Of a stretch of 64,000 nucleotides of DNA, positions 61,914-64,000 are shown piece after piece. The notes under the pieces are model-generated. The model was given only the letters and a program-made list of their open reading frames with translations. It searched no databases and was not told the origin of the DNA. Origin of the DNA: Phymatolithon calcareum (lineage: Eukaryota; Rhodophyta; Florideophyceae; Hapalidiales); the NCBI GenBank assembly GCA_977006965.1, contig OZ345363.1, positions 868,001-932,000 of the forward strand. Direction: 5' to 3'. Within the stretch, counting starts at the first letter, position 1; every line of letters starts with the position of its first letter. The position numbers and the translations under genes are program-made.

Positions 61914-64000
61914 AGTTTTGAAAGAACTGTTGTATGCAGTGCAGTTTCCTAATATTCCCGTGGATTTTACGTCGAACACAATTTTGGCCATTCTTGAAGA
62001 TCCATCGTCCAATTCTTCCACACAATTATCGCTCTAAAATATTGGCGAAAGAGTAGGCTCCTTTGGTGCAGTCAGAGTTTTCAAAAAATCCCCGAAGCAA
62101 GCACTTGTAGCTCTCCTGTTACATTCCAATGGACGTCCAAGAAGCACTTGAGCTGCAGTTGGGCTTCGAAACAGGTGTGAAGAAACTCATAGGCTTCTCT
62201 GAAGCTGCTATTGAGACATGCACCGTGGTTAAGCCAATAATCCAAAAGATCTCTGGAATAAACCGCATACATTGAGGCTAAAAACATTGCCAAATCTGCT
62301 CATCGACTGTACCACATCCAGGGCATATATACTTAGTAAATGAAAGCGAGTCATGAATTAGAGTGTGCAAATTGGCAGGCCTCTAATGAACATACTGAAC
62401 ATCCTTGCTAAGCGTCTTTGACGCTCTATGACACTGACGGAGACTCGCAATTTTGTCGCTTATCCTTGGCAAGGAGACACGACTCGGAGTGCACGACTCG
62501 CTTTTTTCTGGTAAGGTAGGGAAGAAATCTGAAAGAAACTTATCATCCGAAGGCAGAGAAAACAGCTTCTGCTCCTTTTGGATATAAATTTGGACTCCCT
62601 GGTAGGTTCACAGACCATGTCTGGAGATCCTTCTTTGTCTTCCAACGATTTGGGCCGGTACTGGACAACCGTTTTCTTACGATCACGTTTGTATTTTTCT
62701 TCGAGAGACACAGAGCTCTTATGATCACTGACTCTAGATGACAGGATAAGTATCTAATTCGCATCTCTGTGGCCATTGTATCACACAACGTGAGTCGATT
62801 TTCAGGAACCGTATGAGGTTTGGAAGTAATACAGATTTGGAGTCTGACGAAACGAAGATCCAGAAAACGTTGCGGGCAGTTCGGTACAGAGTTGATGGGA
62901 GAATATTCCAGTCAATTTCTTGCTGGTGCACGTTTGAGTTAATGTGCCTGAGCTCCTGTCCCAAAACTTATTGAACAGTACCAATGAAAGACAGGACCAT
63001 GACATGACTATATGTTTTTCACAATGCACCTCGGAATAAATCTAGACCTTTCTGTACCAAATATCGAACACACCCTGTGCTAAAACGACCCGTGTAGATA
63101 TTCTTTGATAGATCCATCACAATTCCAATGGAGCTAAAATGAGACGCCAACGTTGGGGTTGCATAGAGCACCGCAATTGACTAGAAGAGCTAAAATTTCC
63201 GTGAGTGCGTTCACCATCTGAACTCAGTTTTAATATGCATCTTTGTTTGTTCTCAGAACCAACAGCTGACAGGGATGTGGCATCGATGTGATAGCCTGAA
63301 TCATAATCTATGTTTTCGCATGAAGATAGAAGGTTAGTGTTTGAGATTGTGCTGTACTTGTAGCCTGTATAAATATATGGTGTGTCAAGAAGCCGGTCAT
63401 AGTAAAAGTTAACTCTCGAGTTAATTGACTTCCATCTGCAGATGCCATGATTATTCGCAGCATTCCCAAGCAGGCAGTCAATGTCCCAGTAAATCTCACT
63501 CATAACTCTTCCGGGGATATGAAGCTAGCCTCATCCAATAACCATACAGGCGACTGTGATTGTATCGTCATTTCGTTCTGCCCGTATTGAAGACCGCATG
63601 CAATGCAGGCAGGTTTCATCATTCACATGCTCATGAATAATGATCTGAGATACACGCCACTGCTACACACCTGTTTTTCAATCAGTGTGCGGAAAAACAT
63701 AGGATTTTACTTCGTCTTCTCCCGAATATCGTCCCGCGAGCTCGGTAAAATCGTCGATTCTTCTGATCATACCACCGTCCGAACGAGGGACAGGCAGTCC
63801 AGTACTTTGAGGTGTTAACTTCTCTTGGAACGTTTGTGCGCAATTTGAAATCTTGAAAAGCCTTAGAATGTGATAAATTTGCGATGACGTTGACAATCTT
63901 AGAACTGCCGACCTTTCCCCGTCTCAGATATGTATAATTGTTCGTACGTGGATAATATTGACTGAGCATCGTAGAAGAGCACCTGAAGTACACCTGTACT
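61914..64000. other. Anonymous region at the right end of the window
   Basis: This is target DNA of the LINE-A insertion. A minus-strand ORF at 63117-63503 (128 codons, starting MSEIYWDIDCLLGNAANNHG) has protein-like composition but no recognised family. It could be an exon of a gene running off the edge or a decayed element. The other short ORFs (62081-62293 and 62543-62788, minus) are unsupported. Confidence 0.3.

Noticed and set aside
1-64000. CRISPR array, rRNA, tRNA, prophage or operon structures
   Set aside because: None of the expected patterns was seen; short spaced repeats, where present, belong to tandem or transposon repeats. tRNA folding was only scanned by eye.

Overview
This is eukaryotic nuclear DNA. 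It has no operons or ribosome-binding-site logic. A few single-exon genes sit in a sea of decayed transposons that carry target-site duplications (TSDs). The gene style (intronless, GC-rich, alanine-rich genes; gene islands between mobile elements) and the mix of element families (DUF7869-type transposase, Fanzor, MULE, hAT, pogo, non-LTR elements) fit a florideophyte red alga of the Chondrus/Gracilaria kind. That placement is inference from style and was not tested by a search.

Candidate host genes: a C2H2 zinc-finger protein (1.4-2.5 kb, minus); a secreted/type I membrane protein with signal peptide and C-terminal anchor (36.7-37.9 kb, plus); and a TPR-like alpha-solenoid protein (40.3-42.2 kb, minus). 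The last two converge in a visibly GC-rich island. A small signal-peptide exon (32.0-32.2 kb, minus) and an ORF at 27.6-28.2 kb (minus) are weaker candidates. A RAD5/RAD16-like SNF2 helicase (28.7-30.1 kb, minus) is broken.

Mobile elements fill the rest. The most notable are: (1) a ParB-like domain, a beta-class DNA amino-methyltransferase and a C-terminal zinc finger on one minus-strand coding unit at 18.8-21.4 kb, broken by frameshifts; (2) a Fanzor (eukaryotic TnpB-like RuvC nuclease) pseudogene at 32.4-36.0 kb, whose 5' coding end is split by a retro-insert with a 14-bp TSD; (3) an intact 796-codon DUF7869-like transposase at 25.0-27.3 kb; (4) non-LTR family A, present as a 2.5-kb copy with a 15-bp TSD (59.4-61.9 kb), a 46-47 kb copy, and an apparently non-autonomous 1.24-kb passenger with a 16-bp TSD (3.8-5.1 kb) that shares only the 3' tail; (5) a MULE with ~80-bp terminal inverted repeats (TIRs) and a 10-bp TSD nested inside a small hAT-like element with an 8-bp TSD (49.8-51.5 kb); and (6) a second MULE, two further hATs, two pogo/Tc1-like transposases, a piggyBac-like remnant, a Tigger-like MITE, a 5-bp-TSD MITE, and several dispersed hairpin-bearing repeats.

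Layout: 0-8 kb zinc-finger gene and retro-fragments; 8-18 kb mostly anonymous sequence with a dead pogo element; 18.8-21.4 kb ParB-methyltransferase; 21.4-30 kb intact transposase and SNF2 pseudogene; 30-36 kb Fanzor; 36.7-42.2 kb host-gene island; 42.5-62 kb nested DNA transposons and LINEs; 62-64 kb anonymous sequence. Exact boundaries come from reading repeats and TSDs by eye. Family names rest on motifs recognised without a database search.
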